Assembly (NCBI GenBank): GCA_030425705.1
Contig: JAUHZU010000004.1
Coordinates: forward strand, 1-64,000
Direction: 5' to 3'
Origin: Phycisphaerae bacterium
GTDB taxonomy: Bacteria; Planctomycetota; Phycisphaerae; Phycisphaerales; Phycisphaeraceae
Length of the DNA stretch: 64,000 nucleotides
Shown here: positions 33,373-42,237 of the stretch, piece by piece
How positions within the stretch are numbered: position 1 is the first letter of the stretch
Layout of the letters: each line of letters starts with the position of its first letter
Made by a program: the position numbers and the translations under genes
Notes under the pieces: generated by a model
What the model saw: only the letters and a program-made list of their open reading frames with translations
Database searches by the model: none
Told to the model about the DNA's origin: nothing

Positions 33373-36264
33373 TCAGCCGGCCTTTTTGCCGGCCTTCTCG
33401 ACGGCCTTCTGGGACGGCTCGACGGTCTCGCCAAAGGCCTCGGCCAGCAGCACCTCCTGCTCGATCTTGTGCGCCGCCTTCGAGCCCGTCGCCGGGCTCG
33501 CCGAGTGCTTCCGGCTGGCGACGCTCAGCGTCCGCTCGCCCAGGAACCGCTCCTGATAGAAGCGTTGCTGGAAGAACGGCCAGGCCCCCTGGTTCTTCGG
33601 CTCGTCCTGGACCCAGACCAGGGGCGTGTCGGCGCCGTAGCCCGCGAGCGCATCCACCAGGGACTTGCGCGGCAGCGGGTAGAGCTGCTCCAGACGGACG
33701 ATCGCGACATCGTCCCGCTCCATCTTCTCGCGGCGCTCGATCAGGTCAAAGTACACCCGACCGGTGCAGAGCAGGATGCGCGAGGTCTTCTTCGGCTCGG
33801 TGCGCTCGTCGCCCAGCACGCGCTGGTAGGTGCCCGTCGCGAGGTCGTCGAAGGTCGAGACGCACTGGGGGTGACGCAGCAGCGACTTGGGCGTCAGCGC
33901 GACCAGCGGCTTGCGCCACTTGCGCAGGATCTGCCGGCGGAGCAGGTGGAAGAGCTGGGCCGGCGTGGTCGGCTGACAGACCTGGTAGTTGTCTTCCGCG
34001 GCGCTGGTGAGGAACCGCTCCAGCCGGGCCGACGAGTGCTCGGGGCCCTGGCCCTCGAAGCCGTGGGGCAGCAGCATGACCAGCCCCGACAGGCGTTTCC
34101 ACTTGTCCTCGGCCGAGGCGATGAACTGGTCGATGATGACCTGCGCACAGTTCACGAAGTCGCCGAACTGCGCCTCCCACATGATCAGCCCGTCGGGGTA
34201 GTCCAGCGAGTAGCCGTACTCGAAGCCGAGCGCCCCGGCCTCGCAGAGCGGGGAGTTGATGATGTCCACCGCCGCCTGCTCCTCGGAGAGGTGCCGCAGC
34301 GGCATGAACTCGTGGCCGTCCTTCACGTCGTGCAGCACCGCGTGGCGGTGGGAGAACGTCCCGCGCTGGCTGTCCTGCCCGGTGAGGCGGACGCGGTGGC
34401 CCTGCTCGGCCAGGGACGCGATGGCGAGCGCTTCGGCCGCGGCCCAGTCCAGCGGTCGGTCGCCCTTGGCCTGCTCCTTCTTCATGCGGAACAGCCGCTT
34501 GTGCTTCGGGTGCAGGTGGAAGTCGTCGGGGAGCTCGAGCTGCCGGGACAGCAGCTTCATCTGCGCCGCGACCGGGATGCCGGTGGCGATATCGTCGTCG
34601 GTGTTTTCCTTCCCGCCGGTGTAGCCCGCCCACGACCCGCGCAGCGCGTCGGAGTGCACGCGGAAGGTCGGCGATTTCGCGGCGCTCAGCTCCTTCTCCA
34701 GCAGCTCGGTCCGCCGCTCGGCGATGCGGTCGGCGTCTTCCTGCGTCACCCCGCCGAGCTTCAGCAGGTCGTCGAGGTACGACTTCCACACGCCCGGCCG
34801 GGCGTCCACCGCGTTGTAGAGCTTCGGCTGGGTGTAGCGCGGCTCGTCGCCCTCGTTGTGCCCGCGCTTGCGGTAGCAGTACATGTCGATGACCACGTCC
34901 TGCTTGAACTCGTGGCGGAAGTCCATCGCCAGCTTGACGACCTGCGCGACCGACTCGGGCGACTCGCCGTTGACGTGGAAGATCGGGCTCTGCAGCATCT
35001 TCGCGATGTCGGTGCAGTACCGGGTCGACCGCGAGTCCTGCGGGCTGGTCGTGAAGCCGATCTGGTTGTTGATGACCACGTGCACCGTCCCGCCGGTGTG
35101 GTACCCGTCGAGCTGCGAGAGGTTGAGCGTCTCCTGGACGATGCCCTCGCCGGCAAACGCCGCGTCGCCGTGGATCAGCATCGCGATCCCGCGGGTGCCC
35201 CGGCTTTCCCGGCCGGTGCGGTCCTGCTTCGCCCGGATGCGCCCGAGCGCGACGGGGTTGACGTACTCCAGGTGCGACGGGTTGAAGCACAGCGAGAGGT
35301 GGATGTTCTTGCCCGCGCGGGTCCGCCAGTCGCCGGAGTACCCCAGGTGGTACTTCACGTCGCCGCCGCCCATGTACAGCTCGGGGTCCTTGTCCTCGAA
35401 CTCGCGGAAGATCTTCTGCGGGCTCTTGCCCAGGATGTTCGCCAAGACATTCAGCCGGCCGCGGTGGGCCATCCCGATGACGATCTCCTGGCAGCCCTGC
35501 TCCCCGGCGTGCTCGAAGGCCATGTCCATCAGCGGGATCAGCGTCTCGCCGCCCTCCAGCGAGAACGACTTGGCCCCGATGAACTTCCGCTGGATGAACT
35601 CCTCGAACAGCGTCGCGTCCGTCAGCCGGGTGAGGATGCGGATCTGCTCCTTGCGCGACAGCGCGATCGTGTTCTGCGAGCCCTCCATCCGCTGCTGCAG
35701 CCACTGACGCGTCGCGAGGTTGTCGATGTGCATGAACTGCACGGCGATGTTGCGGCAGTAGGTGTTGCGGAGCTGATCGATCAGCGAGCGCAGGGTGCGT
35801 GTCTTGTCGCCGGGCACCGTGGAGGTGGTGACGAAGGGCTTGTCCATGTCCGCGTCGGAGAAGCCGTAGTACGCGGGGGTGAGCTCTTCGGGCAGCTCGG
35901 TGGCGGGCGCTTCGAGCGGGTTGAGGTGCGCGACCAGGTGGCCGAGCACGCGGTAGTTGCGGATGAGCAGGTCGACGCGGTGCTGCAGCGCCCCGGCATC
36001 GACGGCGGCGGCCGTGCGGTCGGCGTGGGCCGAGCCGTTGACCGTGGCGGCGGGCAGGCCCGCGGCGGGGCCGGCCGGGTCGAAGATGCTGCGCGGGCCG
36101 AAGCTCGGGCCGACCCGGACGACGCTGCCGTTGGACGCGGCGGACCAGCCGGCGAACTCGTCACGCCACGCTTCATCGACCGACTGCGGGTCGTTGAGGA
36201 ACTGCTGGTAGAGCTGTTCGACGTAGGCGAGGTTGCTCGCGGCGGGGACGATCGGCTCAGACAT
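33373..36264 (-). CDS. sucA: 2-oxoglutarate dehydrogenase E1 component
   Basis: A 963-residue thiamine-diphosphate enzyme. The N-terminal E2-contact helix (SNLAYVEQLYQQFLNDPQSV), the HRGRLNVLANILGKSP segment, GDAAFAGEGIVQETLNLSQL with the ThDP motif and the C-terminal Tkt-like domain (GTFSHRHAVLHD, MLLPHGFEGQGPEHSSARLE) are all present at normal length. It decarboxylates 2-oxoglutarate and loads succinyl onto E2. With sucB and lpdA it forms a complete OGDH operon, which suggests an oxidative TCA cycle. The ATG at 36264 precedes the binding helix; upstream in-frame Pro/Ala-rich residues do not look native. Confidence 0.96.
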   Translation of the reverse strand: MSEPIVPAASNLAYVEQLYQQFLNDPQSVDEAWRDEFAGWSAASNGSVVRVGPSFGPRSIFDPAGPAAGLPAATVNGSAHADRTAAAVDAGALQHRVDLLIRNYRVLGHLVAHLNPLEAPATELPEELTPAYYGFSDADMDKPFVTTSTVPGDKTRTLRSLIDQLRNTYCRNIAVQFMHIDNLATRQWLQQRMEGSQNTIALSRKEQIRILTRLTDATLFEEFIQRKFIGAKSFSLEGGETLIPLMDMAFEHAGEQGCQEIVIGMAHRGRLNVLANILGKSPQKIFREFEDKDPELYMGGGDVKYHLGYSGDWRTRAGKNIHLSLCFNPSHLEYVNPVALGRIRAKQDRTGRESRGTRGIAMLIHGDAAFAGEGIVQETLNLSQLDGYHTGGTVHVVINNQIGFTTSPQDSRSTRYCTDIAKMLQSPIFHVNGESPESVAQVVKLAMDFRHEFKQDVVIDMYCYRKRGHNEGDEPRYTQPKLYNAVDARPGVWKSYLDDLLKLGGVTQEDADRIAERRTELLEKELSAAKSPTFRVHSDALRGSWAGYTGGKENTDDDIATGIPVAAQMKLLSRQLELPDDFHLHPKHKRLFRMKKEQAKGDRPLDWAAAEALAIASLAEQGHRVRLTGQDSQRGTFSHRHAVLHDVKDGHEFMPLRHLSEEQAAVDIINSPLCEAGALGFEYGYSLDYPDGLIMWEAQFGDFVNCAQVIIDQFIASAEDKWKRLSGLVMLLPHGFEGQGPEHSSARLERFLTSAAEDNYQVCQPTTPAQLFHLLRRQILRKWRKPLVALTPKSLLRHPQCVSTFDDLATGTYQRVLGDERTEPKKTSRILLCTGRVYFDLIERREKMERDDVAIVRLEQLYPLPRKSLVDALAGYGADTPLVWVQDEPKNQGAWPFFQQRFYQERFLGERTLSVASRKHSASPATGSKAAHKIEQEVLLAEAFGETVEPSQKAVEKAGKKAG

Positions 36265-36682
36265 CGGGGTCGGCTCCGGGGGACGCGGGGCGGGCGTCCC
36301 TTGGGGTTCCGGGGCGCGGCGGGCTGGCGTGGCCGCGGCCGGGGTCGGGTGGGCCTGTTTCTCCGGCCGGGCGGGGAGCCCGGCCAAGGCCGGCGGACGC
36401 GGCATCACCCGCACCCGCTACTACCTCCATCGGGCAACCGGGGGGCCGGGTATGCCCGAATCACACGCACTCGCGCGATTCCGAGCATTGTACCCACCCG
36501 CGCCCCCATTGCGAGCCGCACGGGCCGATTTTCAGCCCCGGATCGCCCGGCAACCCGCTGCCTAGCCGCCGTATCAACAAGACACCCGGCCATGCCTACG
36601 CGGGGCTTCGCAGGTCCTGATAACTCGCACCGTCCCTCCCCCCTCCGCAGGCACACGGCAAGACCCCGGCACGGCCGACCGC
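36265..36682 (-). promoter_or_regulatory. Long leader region of sucA with a large hairpin
   Basis: This 418-nt gap precedes sucA. On the minus strand TACAAT at 36487-36492 is a good -10 candidate, which would give a leader of about 215 nt. Inside the leader, TCGGGCA (36429) and TGCCCGA (to 36459) with inner ACCGG/CCGGG arms form a strong hairpin. It might be an attenuator or regulator site. No gene is supported. Confidence 0.4.
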
Positions 36683-38173
36683 CTAGCGATCCCCGCGCAC
36701 CAACTCGATAAACCGCTCGCCCCGACGCTCGTAGTTCTCAAACTGGTCCCAGGACGCGCACCCCGGCGACAACAACACCACATCGCCCGCCACAACCCGT
36801 TCACCGACCGCCTCCATCGCCCGCTCCAACGTCCCGCAACGCACGACCGCCGCGCCGCCGGCAGCCGCTTCCGCGGCCAAGGCGACCGCGTCGCCCGTCG
36901 CGCCGATCGTGTACACCGCCCTACACCGCGACCGCGCGTAGCCCGCGAGCGGCGCGAGGTCGCTGCCCTTGTCGTAGCCGCCGAGGATCAGGTGCACCCC
37001 CACCCCCGGAGGGCCGCCCTCCCCCCCACCGCTTTCCACAAACGCCTCGACCGCGAGCCGCGCCGCGGCCGGCGTCGTGCACTTGCTGTCGTTGTAAAAC
37101 TTCACGCCGTCGAACTCGCCGACAAACTGCAAGCGGTGCGGCAGGCCGGGGAAGTCGGCGAGCATCTCACGCTTTGCCTCCCGGTCAATGAGGTGGCTTG
37201 TTTCCTTGCAAGCAAACCAAGCAGCGCTATACGCGAGGTGAGCATTCAGGCGATTATGCCGTCCCGGCACTGACAGCCGAAAAACCTCTGGCTGAGGTAC
37301 ATAAGTTGATCGTCTCGAGTAAGCCTTCTTACTCCTGATTCCGTCGAACGCTTTGATGCCGCCAGGCGGTAGATAGACGATATCTCCCTGCTGTTGATAA
37401 CGGCTGATCACCTGCTTCGCCGCGACGTAGGCCTCCATCGACCCGTGCCAGTCCAGGTGGTTCTCGCTGATGTTTGTCACCACCGCGATATGTGGCGACC
37501 AGCCGGGGAAGCCCGTCGCTTCGTCGGCCCGCAGCCGTTCGAGCATGAAGCTCGATAGCTCCAGCACCACCCAGTCGTCGGGGCCGATCGCGTCGAGGTG
37601 CTCCAGCAGCGAGCCGCCGATGTTCCCGCCGACCCAGGCCTTCGGGTTTCGGGTACCGGGCCTCGGGTCTGGGTTGCGAGGATCTGTTGGCTTGGGACTA
37701 TCCGTTCCGTCGAGACCCGAAACCCCGGACCCGGCACCCGAAAAAAACTTACCCAAGACGTGCCCGATCATCGCGGTGACGGTCGATTTGCCGGCACTGC
37801 CGGTCACGCCGATCGTGCGCAGGCGGTTGGGCAGGCGCTCGACGAGCAGCCGGACCTCGGTGGTCACCGGGATGCCCGCCGCCTTGGCCGCGCGGAGGAA
37901 CCGGTTGCCCGGCGGCACGGCCGGGTTGACCACGACCATCTCGCACGTCGTGAAGTCGCTGACGTTGTGTTCGCCCAGCCGCAGCGTGACCTGCCCCGCG
38001 TCGATCAGGGGCCGGAGCTTGGCGACGCTGTCGGCGAGTTGGTCCGCGGGCGACTGGTCGGTGACGAGCACGTCCGCGCCGCGGGCGCAGAGGAAGCGTG
38101 TGACGCCCACCCCCCCGCCGAACCGGCCGAGCCCCATGACGGTGACGCGTTGTCCCTCGAACTCGCCGGGCAT
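36683..38173 (-). CDS. murD: UDP-N-acetylmuramoyl-L-alanine--D-glutamate ligase
   Basis: A 496-residue Mur ligase. VMGLGRFGGGVGVTRFL binds UDP, GSAGKSTVTAMIGHVLG is the ATP loop (about 124-140), WVGGNIGGSLL and VVTNISENHLDWHGSM follow, and NDSKCTTPAA and the closing LSPGCASWDQFENYERRG belong to the C-terminal domain. It adds D-Glu to UDP-MurNAc-L-Ala. Residues about 144-177 are foreign to the family and coded by a 102-bp heptamer inverted repeat, in frame. Bases about 37190-37430 are lower in GC than the rest. The promoter is leaderless type. Confidence 0.92.
   Translation of the reverse strand: MPGEFEGQRVTVMGLGRFGGGVGVTRFLCARGADVLVTDQSPADQLADSVAKLRPLIDAGQVTLRLGEHNVSDFTTCEMVVVNPAVPPGNRFLRAAKAAGIPVTTEVRLLVERLPNRLRTIGVTGSAGKSTVTAMIGHVLGKFFSGAGSGVSGLDGTDSPKPTDPRNPDPRPGTRNPKAWVGGNIGGSLLEHLDAIGPDDWVVLELSSFMLERLRADEATGFPGWSPHIAVVTNISENHLDWHGSMEAYVAAKQVISRYQQQGDIVYLPPGGIKAFDGIRSKKAYSRRSTYVPQPEVFRLSVPGRHNRLNAHLAYSAAWFACKETSHLIDREAKREMLADFPGLPHRLQFVGEFDGVKFYNDSKCTTPAAARLAVEAFVESGGGEGGPPGVGVHLILGGYDKGSDLAPLAGYARSRCRAVYTIGATGDAVALAAEAAAGGAAVVRCGTLERAMEAVGERVVAGDVVLLSPGCASWDQFENYERRGERFIELVRGDR
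37641..37742 (-). mobile_element. 102-bp heptamer inverted-repeat insertion inside murD
   Basis: The left part on the plus strand is TTCGGGT, TTCGGGT, ACCGGGC, CTCGGGT. The right part reads GAGACCC, GAAACCC, CGGACCC, GGCACCC, GAA, which is the same heptamer type inverted. About 40 nt of unrelated sequence lie between. The length is 34 codons, so the reading frame is kept and the protein gains a Pro/Arg/Asn-rich loop between the ATP-loop helix and WVGGN. The arms resemble the arrays at 6204/6646 and 57803/57962. No target duplication is evident. Confidence 0.7.
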
Positions 38174-38179
38174 CGCCGG

Positions 38180-38185
38180 AGTATA
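38180..38185 (-). promoter_or_regulatory. -10 box TATACT, 6 nt before murD
   Basis: The minus strand reads TATACT, then CCGGCG, then the ATG at 38173 (MPGEFEGQ). There is no Shine-Dalgarno sequence. This fixes the murD start and discards a longer in-frame extension. Confidence 0.6.
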
Positions 38186-38231
38186 CGGCCGACGGCGGGC
38201 TGAACTCGCACGGGCGGCGCGGGCCCCTACG

Positions 38232-38260
38232 AAAAAACAGCGCCCGCGGGTGCGGGCGCT
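38232..38260 (-). terminator. Rho-independent terminator after the CvpA-like gene
   Basis: On the minus strand AGCGCCCGC (38260-38252) and GCGGGCGCT (38247-38239) flank a 4-nt loop and are followed by TTTTTT (38237-38232). It ends the 43404-38293 operon just before murD. Confidence 0.85.
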
Positions 38261-38292
38261 GGGGGGCGTCAACGTGTTGGCTGGCCGACGGG

Positions 38293-40542
38293 TTACTTCG
38301 GGTCGGCGGTCAGCGGCTGGGCGAACGGGATGCCTTCGCCGTCCTTGTCCTTGAAGACGAAGTCGGTGATGGTCACGCCCTCGGGCACTTGGAAGTAGAG
38401 GTACAGCACCTCGCCCGTGCCGATACGGGGCAGGTCATCCGCGGTGTACGGCGTGTTCGGCCGCAGCCCGAGGTTCATCGAGTCGTCGTCCTTGAGCAGG
38501 GCGAAACCGATGATCGCGTGCTCCGCGTTGGTCGTGTCCCGCAGCCACATGTCCTGCTGGCCCTGCTGGGCGGGGGCGAGGAAGTCCGCGGCGGCGTCGG
38601 AGTTGATGATCACGCGGATCAGCCGGGACCCTTCGGACACGTCGACCTCACGCATCTGCGAGTTGCGCCCGCCGCTGTTGCCGCGGAGGATGCTGGACTG
38701 CGAGCCCTCGAGCGCGGTCCAGGGCTCCTTCTCCTTGTTCGGCGTGATGCGGGTCGCCGCGTTGGGGCTGATCGACCGGGGCAGGCGTTCGCCCAGGTCG
38801 GCGACGGCGGTGGTCTCGCCGATCTGGATGCCCTCGGGCGGGGCGGCCTGCTCGGGCACGTCCACGGCACCGATGACGGTGACCTGGTCGTAGAAGCCCG
38901 CGGGCTGGGCGACCGAGGCGGCGAGCGGGTCCTTCAGCCCGAACCCGAGCTGGCGGACCTCGAAGCGGAAGGCCTCGTGGCCGCGGGGCAGCGCGAAGAA
39001 CCAGCCGAACTTCACGTCGTCGATCTGGGCCGAAGCGGTGAAGTACTGCCGGGACACGATGTCGACGAACGCGCGTCGGCCGGTGCCCTGGTCCTGCTCG
39101 ATGGAGAAGGCGATCGGCGCGAGCGACTCGTACTCGACGCCGTCATTGCCGGCCTCGCGGGTGTTCAGGCGGATCGACGGGATCGCCAGACGGAGCCAGC
39201 CGTCCTGATCGAACGCGCCGGCGGGCTTTTTGTGCCACTGGGTATCGACGAGGACGACGTACTCGGCCCCGAGGCGGTTGAGCTCGCGCTCCAGCGCGAT
39301 GATGGTGGGCTTGATCTGCTTCTCGACGACGAGGTCGAAGAACGCCAGCGGGTCGTTGTAGACCGCGAGCTGGATGTTGAACCCGCCGGCCCCTTCGGGG
39401 GTTTCGTCTTCCGGGGCGTTGGGGTCGGGGGTGTCGGCGGGCTCGTTGTCATCGGGCCGGGCATCGCCCCGGCCGCTGCCCTCGGGCACCTGCACGACCC
39501 CGCGGCCACCGCCGCGACCCCCTCGACCGGCCGGTGCTCGTCCCCCGCCCGCGGGCGCGGTGGCACCGCCGTCGCCGCCGCCCCGCCCGGGGTTGCCGGT
39601 CACGGGCGGCACGATGGTCTGCTCGGAGATCAGGGGGTACAGCGCCAGGATGCCCGGCACGTTGAAGATGGCCGACGGCCGATCCTTCAGCGGAACCTCG
39701 GTCCGCGTGTTCTCCATCAGCTCCAGCCGGCGGTTGTGCTCGGCCAGGAACGCGTCGATGTAGTGCTCGCCGTAGGGCCCGAGGTCTTCGTCCGCGGTAT
39801 CGAGGTAGATCTGTTCGAGGTCGATCTCGTCGGTGACCAGCGCCTCGAAGCACGCGGTCACGATCAGGTCGAGGAACTCGTCGCGGGTGATGATCCGGGC
39901 TTCGAGCACCTCGACGGACTTGGGCGGCGCGGCCTTGGCCTGGAACGGGTCGTCGGTGAGGTGGAAGACCGCGGCGCGCTGGGCGATGTTCGCCTTGTAC
40001 ACGTCCAGCGGCGTGCCGCCCATCGGCTTCATCGACCCGGCCGAGACAAGCGAGAAGAACCCGCCGGCCCACTGGTCGACGCGGGTGAAGGCCCAGAGCT
40101 GTCCTTCCTCGTTGACCTCGATGGTGTTCTTGTTCATCCGGTAGGGCTGGTAGCCCATGATGTCCGGCGCGGAGGTCAGGAAGCCGGCCCCCATCAGGAG
40201 CATGCCCGCGCAGAGCACGCCAGACGCCAGCCCGCAGGCCCCGCCTCCGATCTGGTCGGCCAGGCGGGGGAACTTCAGGTTCATCTTGCAGTACTTATCG
40301 AAGACGGCGCGGAGCAGGATGATGCTCAGCGCGAACGGCGCGAGCAGCCCGACGCCCCACGCCGTCGCCGGCATCCGCCCCAGCAGCCAGAACGAGAGTG
40401 GCTCCCAGCACGCGAAGGCGATGACCCCCGCCACCACGACGATCATCAGGTGGAGGAACGAGGAGAAGAAGCCGTAGGTCGACCAGATCGCGATCATGCC
40501 GAGCAGGAACACGATGATCATGATGTTCAAGACGATCAGCAT
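38293..40542 (-). CDS. CvpA-like membrane protein with large extra-membrane domain
   Basis: A 749-residue protein. Four N-terminal membrane helices (residues 1-125) resemble the CvpA/colicin V production family (LMIVVVAGVIAFACWEPLSFWLLG, LLAPFALSIILLRAVFDKY). A long soluble part follows. It has an Asn/Pro/Gly-rich disordered segment (about 300-370: GRGGGDGGATAPAGGGRAPA and similar) and a mixed alpha/beta C-terminus (LGLRPNTPYTADDLPRIGTGEVLYLYFQVPEG). Function is unknown. It starts 3 nt after the stop of the GspE-like gene, so the two are translationally coupled. Confidence 0.65.
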   Translation of the reverse strand: MLIVLNIMIIVFLLGMIAIWSTYGFFSSFLHLMIVVVAGVIAFACWEPLSFWLLGRMPATAWGVGLLAPFALSIILLRAVFDKYCKMNLKFPRLADQIGGGACGLASGVLCAGMLLMGAGFLTSAPDIMGYQPYRMNKNTIEVNEEGQLWAFTRVDQWAGGFFSLVSAGSMKPMGGTPLDVYKANIAQRAAVFHLTDDPFQAKAAPPKSVEVLEARIITRDEFLDLIVTACFEALVTDEIDLEQIYLDTADEDLGPYGEHYIDAFLAEHNRRLELMENTRTEVPLKDRPSAIFNVPGILALYPLISEQTIVPPVTGNPGRGGGDGGATAPAGGGRAPAGRGGRGGGRGVVQVPEGSGRGDARPDDNEPADTPDPNAPEDETPEGAGGFNIQLAVYNDPLAFFDLVVEKQIKPTIIALERELNRLGAEYVVLVDTQWHKKPAGAFDQDGWLRLAIPSIRLNTREAGNDGVEYESLAPIAFSIEQDQGTGRRAFVDIVSRQYFTASAQIDDVKFGWFFALPRGHEAFRFEVRQLGFGLKDPLAASVAQPAGFYDQVTVIGAVDVPEQAAPPEGIQIGETTAVADLGERLPRSISPNAATRITPNKEKEPWTALEGSQSSILRGNSGGRNSQMREVDVSEGSRLIRVIINSDAAADFLAPAQQGQQDMWLRDTTNAEHAIIGFALLKDDDSMNLGLRPNTPYTADDLPRIGTGEVLYLYFQVPEGVTITDFVFKDKDGEGIPFAQPLTADPK

Positions 40543-40545
40543 TGT

Positions 40546-42180
40546 TTAGCCCTTCTCACCCATCACGCGGGTGACTTCCTTGATGTCGGAGATGCCTTCG
40601 ACGACCTTGGCCAGCGCCGCTTCCTGCAGGTAGACCATGCGGTTCTTGCGGAGGTGGGCGCGGAGGCGTTCGCCCTCGCCCGAGGCGATGTAGCCGGCGG
40701 CCTGGCGGTCGATGACCATGATCTCGTAGACGCCGACCCGGCCGCGGTAGCCCAGCCCGTGGCAGTCCGGGCACTCGGACGGCCGGTCCTTGAGCATGAC
40801 CTTGCCCGAGGCCTTGTAGAGCTGGCTCACCCGCTCCGCGGGGACGTTGAGCTTCTTCAGCGCCGCGGCGTCGGGCATGTACGGCGCCCGGCAGGTGTGG
40901 CACAGCCGGCGGACCAGCCGCTGGCTGATGATCGCCGCGAGCGACTCGGCGGCGAGCCGCTTGTCGCCGACGATCTTGATCCACGTCTTCAACGCCGACA
41001 GCGTGTCCTTCGCGGGCACCGGCAGGTAGAACCGCGTGTCCTCGGCGGACTTGGCGACGAGCTGCGCCATGTCGGTGTTCAAAAGCTGAGCAACCATCAT
41101 CGCGTCCGGGTCCGAACGCAGCAGCGCGGCGAACTGCTCCATGATCTGTTCGGAGCTCGCGCCGGCCCGGTACGCGTTGTGGTTCACGCCCTCGACCTCG
41201 AAGGCCATCTTCTCCTCAAAGGTCATGACGGACGAGGTGTACGGGTCGTGCTCCTGGAGGAAGGCGTACATGCTGGTCGTCGTGCCGCAACGCGGCGGGC
41301 TGGCGAACAGCACGACCTTGCTGCTCTCCTTGACCAGTTCCGCGACCGTCTGCTTCTGCGGGGCGAGCAGGCCCAGGTGGCCGATCGGGATGTTCAGCCG
41401 GCCCTCGGGGTCGATCTCGACGGTCAGCGAGACGGCCCGGGTCGACCCGGCCGTGGTCAGCTCGAGCGTGTGCTTGCCCCCGGTCAGCTCGACCCACATC
41501 TTGCCGGACTGCTTGCGTCGGCGGTCGGCGGTGTCGAGGCCGGCGTGCTCCTTGAGGTACTCGATGAGCTGGACGCAGAGCTGCGGCTCCGGGGCCTGCT
41601 GGGCGTAGCGCACCCCGTCGATCCGCGCGACGAACGTCGCCTTCTCCGCGTCGACGGTCATGTCGATCTGGTCGGCCCCGCGGGGGACGGCGAAGACCAG
41701 CATGTTCTCGAACAGCTCGAACGCTGGCGTCCGCGGGTCCGTGCCGTGCGGCACGTCCAGGACCTTCTCCGACTTGTCGAGCAGCTTGATCTGGGCGCGC
41801 TGCTTGGCCTTCTCGCCGCGGCGTTCCTCGGCCTTGTCCGCGATCTTGCCGAAGGTCTTGCCGGTCCACTTCTGTTCTTCGGGGACCTCCTTGTTGCGGT
41901 AGGTCACGTAGGCGAAGACCTCGCCGGCCATGATGAGCACCGCCAGGGGCCAGCCGATCCAGAAGATCGGCACCATGAGGATCAGGCCGAACGCCACGAT
42001 GCCGGTGGCGATGTGGATGGTCGACCACATGTGGCGTTTGAGGAAGAAGTAGCCCGCGTCTTTGTCGAGCCGGCCGACCAGCCAGGCCCACGGGCCGAGC
42101 GTGGCCAGCAGGAGGATGGGCTTGACGATACTCATCAGGACGACGGGCTGGGCCTGGGTAGATGCGAGCAGCTCTGTCAT
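40546..42180 (-). CDS. Membrane-anchored, degenerate GspE/PilB-like ATPase homolog
   Basis: A 544-residue protein. Two or three membrane helices lie at about 10-100. A GspE N2-like region follows, then a secretion-ATPase core. The P-loop position reads FASPPRCGTTTSMYAF (about 290-305): the invariant GK[ST] Lys is Thr. The Walker B region reads DPDAMMVAQLLNTDMAQ, where the usual E-R-D triad is absent. The zinc-type CHTC (about 427) and CPDC (about 468) pair and the GRVGVYEI tail are kept. It looks like a pseudo-ATPase partner of the intact PilT-like ATPase upstream. It starts 57 nt after that gene's stop. Confidence 0.75.
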   Translation of the reverse strand: MTELLASTQAQPVVLMSIVKPILLLATLGPWAWLVGRLDKDAGYFFLKRHMWSTIHIATGIVAFGLILMVPIFWIGWPLAVLIMAGEVFAYVTYRNKEVPEEQKWTGKTFGKIADKAEERRGEKAKQRAQIKLLDKSEKVLDVPHGTDPRTPAFELFENMLVFAVPRGADQIDMTVDAEKATFVARIDGVRYAQQAPEPQLCVQLIEYLKEHAGLDTADRRRKQSGKMWVELTGGKHTLELTTAGSTRAVSLTVEIDPEGRLNIPIGHLGLLAPQKQTVAELVKESSKVVLFASPPRCGTTTSMYAFLQEHDPYTSSVMTFEEKMAFEVEGVNHNAYRAGASSEQIMEQFAALLRSDPDAMMVAQLLNTDMAQLVAKSAEDTRFYLPVPAKDTLSALKTWIKIVGDKRLAAESLAAIISQRLVRRLCHTCRAPYMPDAAALKKLNVPAERVSQLYKASGKVMLKDRPSECPDCHGLGYRGRVGVYEIMVIDRQAAGYIASGEGERLRAHLRKNRMVYLQEAALAKVVEGISDIKEVTRVMGEKG

Positions 42181-42237
42181 GGGCGGGTCCGCGTAGCGTG
42201 TAGGGGTCGTCGGTGGCGGGTCGGGCGGGGCCGGGGG

